Assembly (NCBI GenBank): GCA_022709925.1
Contig: JAKLHX010000050.1
Span: 1 to 7,721 of the forward strand
Length of the DNA: 7,721 bases
Reading direction: 5' to 3'
DNA from: Candidatus Margulisiibacteriota bacterium
GTDB lineage: Bacteria; Margulisbacteria; WOR-1; JAKLHX01
Made by a program: the position numbers and the translations under genes. The notes under the pieces were generated by a model. It was not told where the DNA came from and did not search any database. It saw only the letters and a program-made list of their open reading frames with translations. Shown here piece after piece: positions 6,834-7,721 of the stretch. Numbering within the stretch: the stretch's first letter is position 1; the number at the start of each line of letters is the position of its first letter.

Positions 6834-6839
6834 ATTATA
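6834..6839 (-). promoter_or_regulatory. TATAAT -10 box of nadK, leaderless
   Basis: A perfect TATAAT on the minus strand ends 7 nt before the nadK ATG at 6826, placing the expected transcription start at or next to the A of the ATG. The intervening 7 nt are only A and T. No clear -35 hexamer is visible at 16-18 nt spacing. The same arrangement occurs before carA. Confidence 0.65.
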
Positions 6840-6873
6840 CTATTTTCAAAGGACCTGCGGTCGTCCGATCATA

Positions 6874-7359
6874 TTACGCTTCCGTATCAAACCCGAACTT
6901 TTTATTAGGTTGTTCGTCGTACCGGAGGATCCTGCCGACAATAGAGAACAGCTCATTGATGTCCTGGTCGTGGTGACCGATCTTGTGTTCGATTTCGGCA
7001 AGCTTTTGGACAAGGTCTTTGTTGAATGTGGTCAGCTGCCTTATCCTAACAAAGGCCCTCATTATGGCGATGCCCTGTTCGGTGAAAGCATAAGGGAGTC
7101 GATGAGAGAACCTCAGCTTTGAAAGGTGGTCACAATTTGTGACCACCTCCTGTTTTTCGCCTTCGGACAGTAAAAATATGAAGTCTTTCGGGAATCTGTT
7201 GGGGTTCCTTTTGACGGCCTGATTTAAGGCTTTTGTAGCCACCCCGTATAGACGAGCTATATCTGCATCGATCATGACCTTTTGCCCTCTGATGAAAAAG
7301 ATCATATTTTCTATATCGTCTGATACAATTATGCTGTCGGATCTTTCGGCATTTTCCAT
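6874..7359 (-). CDS. ORF6N domain-containing protein, internally shortened
   Basis: ORF6N proteins are found in phages and in bacterial accessory regions; the N-terminal domain is thought to bind DNA. From the ATG at 7359 the product is 161 aa; the frame is open to a possible start at 7407, but AAGGAG 7 nt before 7359 decides for the shorter form. Residues 23-62 carry the family core: IRGQKVMIDADIARLYGV, then LNQAVKRNPNRFPKDFIFLL. VTNCDHL (73-79) and LPYAFTEQG (88-96) follow, then IMRAFVRIRQL (99-109), a helical, probably coiled-coil tail (112-147) and the terminal FGF motif. In family members as I know them about 16-17 residues (a segment like MLSSVLRS with AI-VNI) separate FTEQG-A from IMRAF; here GIA joins IMRAF directly. 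This could be a decayed copy or a natural variant. The gene is 47 nt upstream of nadK on the same strand, with no strong terminator between. Confidence 0.88.
   Translation of the reverse strand: MENAERSDSIIVSDDIENMIFFIRGQKVMIDADIARLYGVATKALNQAVKRNPNRFPKDFIFLLSEGEKQEVVTNCDHLSKLRFSHRLPYAFTEQGIAIMRAFVRIRQLTTFNKDLVQKLAEIEHKIGHHDQDINELFSIVGRILRYDEQPNKKFGFDTEA
7124..7148. repeat. Perfect 12-bp inverted repeat with 1-nt centre inside the ORF6N gene
   Basis: AGGTGGTCACAA (7124-7135), a central T at 7136, and TTGTGACCACCT (7137-7148) form a perfect inverted repeat. On the coding strand it covers the codons for roughly VVTNCDHL, a stretch I recall as conserved in part of the ORF6N family, so protein constraint may contribute. 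It has the size and symmetry of a dimeric regulator site. Confidence 0.9.
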
Positions 7360-7366
7360 CGAATTG

Positions 7367-7372
7367 CTCCTT
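7367..7372 (-). promoter_or_regulatory. Ribosome-binding site fixing the ORF6N gene start
   Basis: AAGGAG on the minus strand, 7 nt before the ATG at 7359. It supports the 161-aa start over the longer 177-aa reading, whose extra 16 residues lie across this site. Confidence 0.8.
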
Positions 7373-7413
7373 CTTTTTGGCCGTAAGCCGTAGCCTTTCT
7401 CCAGCAATTATCC

Positions 7414-7442
7414 CGCCACGGGTCCTTTTCGCCTCCGCGGCG
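7414..7442 (-). other. Stem-loop in the leader of the ORF6N gene
   Basis: On the minus strand CGCCGCGG pairs with CCGTGGCG across a 13-nt loop, an 8-bp stem containing one G-U pair. On the plus strand the same position is an A-C mismatch, so the structure fits an RNA read towards the ORF6N gene. It starts about 55 nt before that gene's ATG. There is no T-run after it, so it is not an intrinsic terminator. I match it to no riboswitch I know. Confidence 0.4.
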
Positions 7443-7527
7443 TCGATGCAAGGAGCGATGCTTGCTCTCTGAGGGGATATATTGGCCTTGTTGATCAAAA
7501 TCGCTTTTTATGTGATCATTACCATAT

Positions 7528-7721
7528 ATGGCAAAGATCCATTCGTACACGATAACCTTGAGCAATAATAAATCAGAAAATGAAGCACTAAGCTATCTGC
7601 TGAGTCAAGACAATAGATTTAAACAGATTGATAGGGATATGAGAAAACGGATAATGAATGTTCTTGAGCTGGACTCTTCATTCTCAAGAGCCTTTGACCT
7701 TATTTTTTATGAAGGCACAAA
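7528..7721 (+). CDS. 5' part of an unknown gene running off the right edge
   Basis: An open frame begins at the ATG at 7528, the first after an in-frame TGA at 7513, and continues 64 codons to the edge without a stop. It reads MAKIHSYTITLSNNKSENEA at the N-terminus, followed by a charged, probably helical part (residues 26-44) and an aromatic FDLIFYEG near the edge. I recognise no family. There is no clear ribosome-binding site. GC content is about 36% by my count, well below the neighbouring genes (a 60-nt sample of the large gene gave 53%), and AAA, AGA, ATT and TTT codons are frequent, which suggests recent acquisition. It diverges from the ORF6N gene with 168 nt between starts, holding the stem-loop at 7414-7442. 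Confidence 0.55.
   Translation, partial: MAKIHSYTITLSNNKSENEALSYLLSQDNRFKQIDRDMRKRIMNVLELDSSFSRAFDLIFYEGT

Noticed and set aside
6850..6866. Terminator between the ORF6N gene and nadK
   Set aside because: GACC-GCA-GGTC on the minus strand is a 4-bp stem followed by only three T residues, so it is unlikely to terminate well.
7130..7565. Minus-strand frames of 122 and 78 codons overlapping the ORF6N gene and its leader
   Set aside because: They overlap the ORF6N start in other frames. The 78-codon frame begins with TTG without a ribosome-binding site, and the composition is Arg/Lys/Gly-rich as in non-coding frames.

Overview
The window is bacterial and about half GC. Two housekeeping genes, carA (left edge) and nadK, bracket a group of four genes on the plus strand that I do not recognise. 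An accessory stretch follows on the right, with an ORF6N-family gene and the start of an AT-rich reading frame. The gene style suggests an uncultured candidate phylum (Margulisbacteria/Saganbacteria or Omnitrophota would fit), but this is only a guess. The two housekeeping genes each have a TATAAT box 7 to 9 nt before the ATG and no ribosome-binding site, which suggests leaderless or near-leaderless transcripts. The unrecognised genes instead have Shine-Dalgarno-type sites.

Layout: 1-941 (minus) is the first 313 codons of carA, the small glutaminase subunit of carbamoyl-phosphate synthetase, running off the left edge. 942-1177 is a divergent intergenic region. 1178-1873 (231 aa), 1922-2107 (61 aa) and 2112-2321 (69 aa, start revised) run on the plus strand and end at a clear intrinsic terminator at 2348-2379. 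2415-5960 encodes a 1181-aa protein with its own strong ribosome-binding site. 5966-6826 (minus) is nadK, converging on the large gene with only 5 nt between the stop codons. 6874-7359 (minus) is an ORF6N-domain protein. 7528-7721 (plus) is the 5' part of an unknown gene leaving the window.

The large protein is the most interesting object. Residues about 72-310 and 406-643 are two diverged copies of one domain, aligned at a nearly constant offset of 331-334 residues. An Ala/Pro/Glu/Lys linker follows, then about 500 residues of helical sequence, and near the C-terminus a helix-hairpin-helix segment resembling the ComEA family (about residues 1079-1141). Together with the 231-aa protein and the coupled 61/69-aa pair it may form one undescribed locus. 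That grouping is inference from position and orientation, and the terminator after the 69-aa gene argues for at least two transcription units.

On the right, the ORF6N gene has two oddities. A perfect 12-bp inverted repeat with a 1-nt centre lies inside the coding sequence, and a segment of about 16-17 residues normally found between the PYAFTEQG motif and the IMRAF motif is absent. I see no tRNA, rRNA, CRISPR array or insertion sequence.
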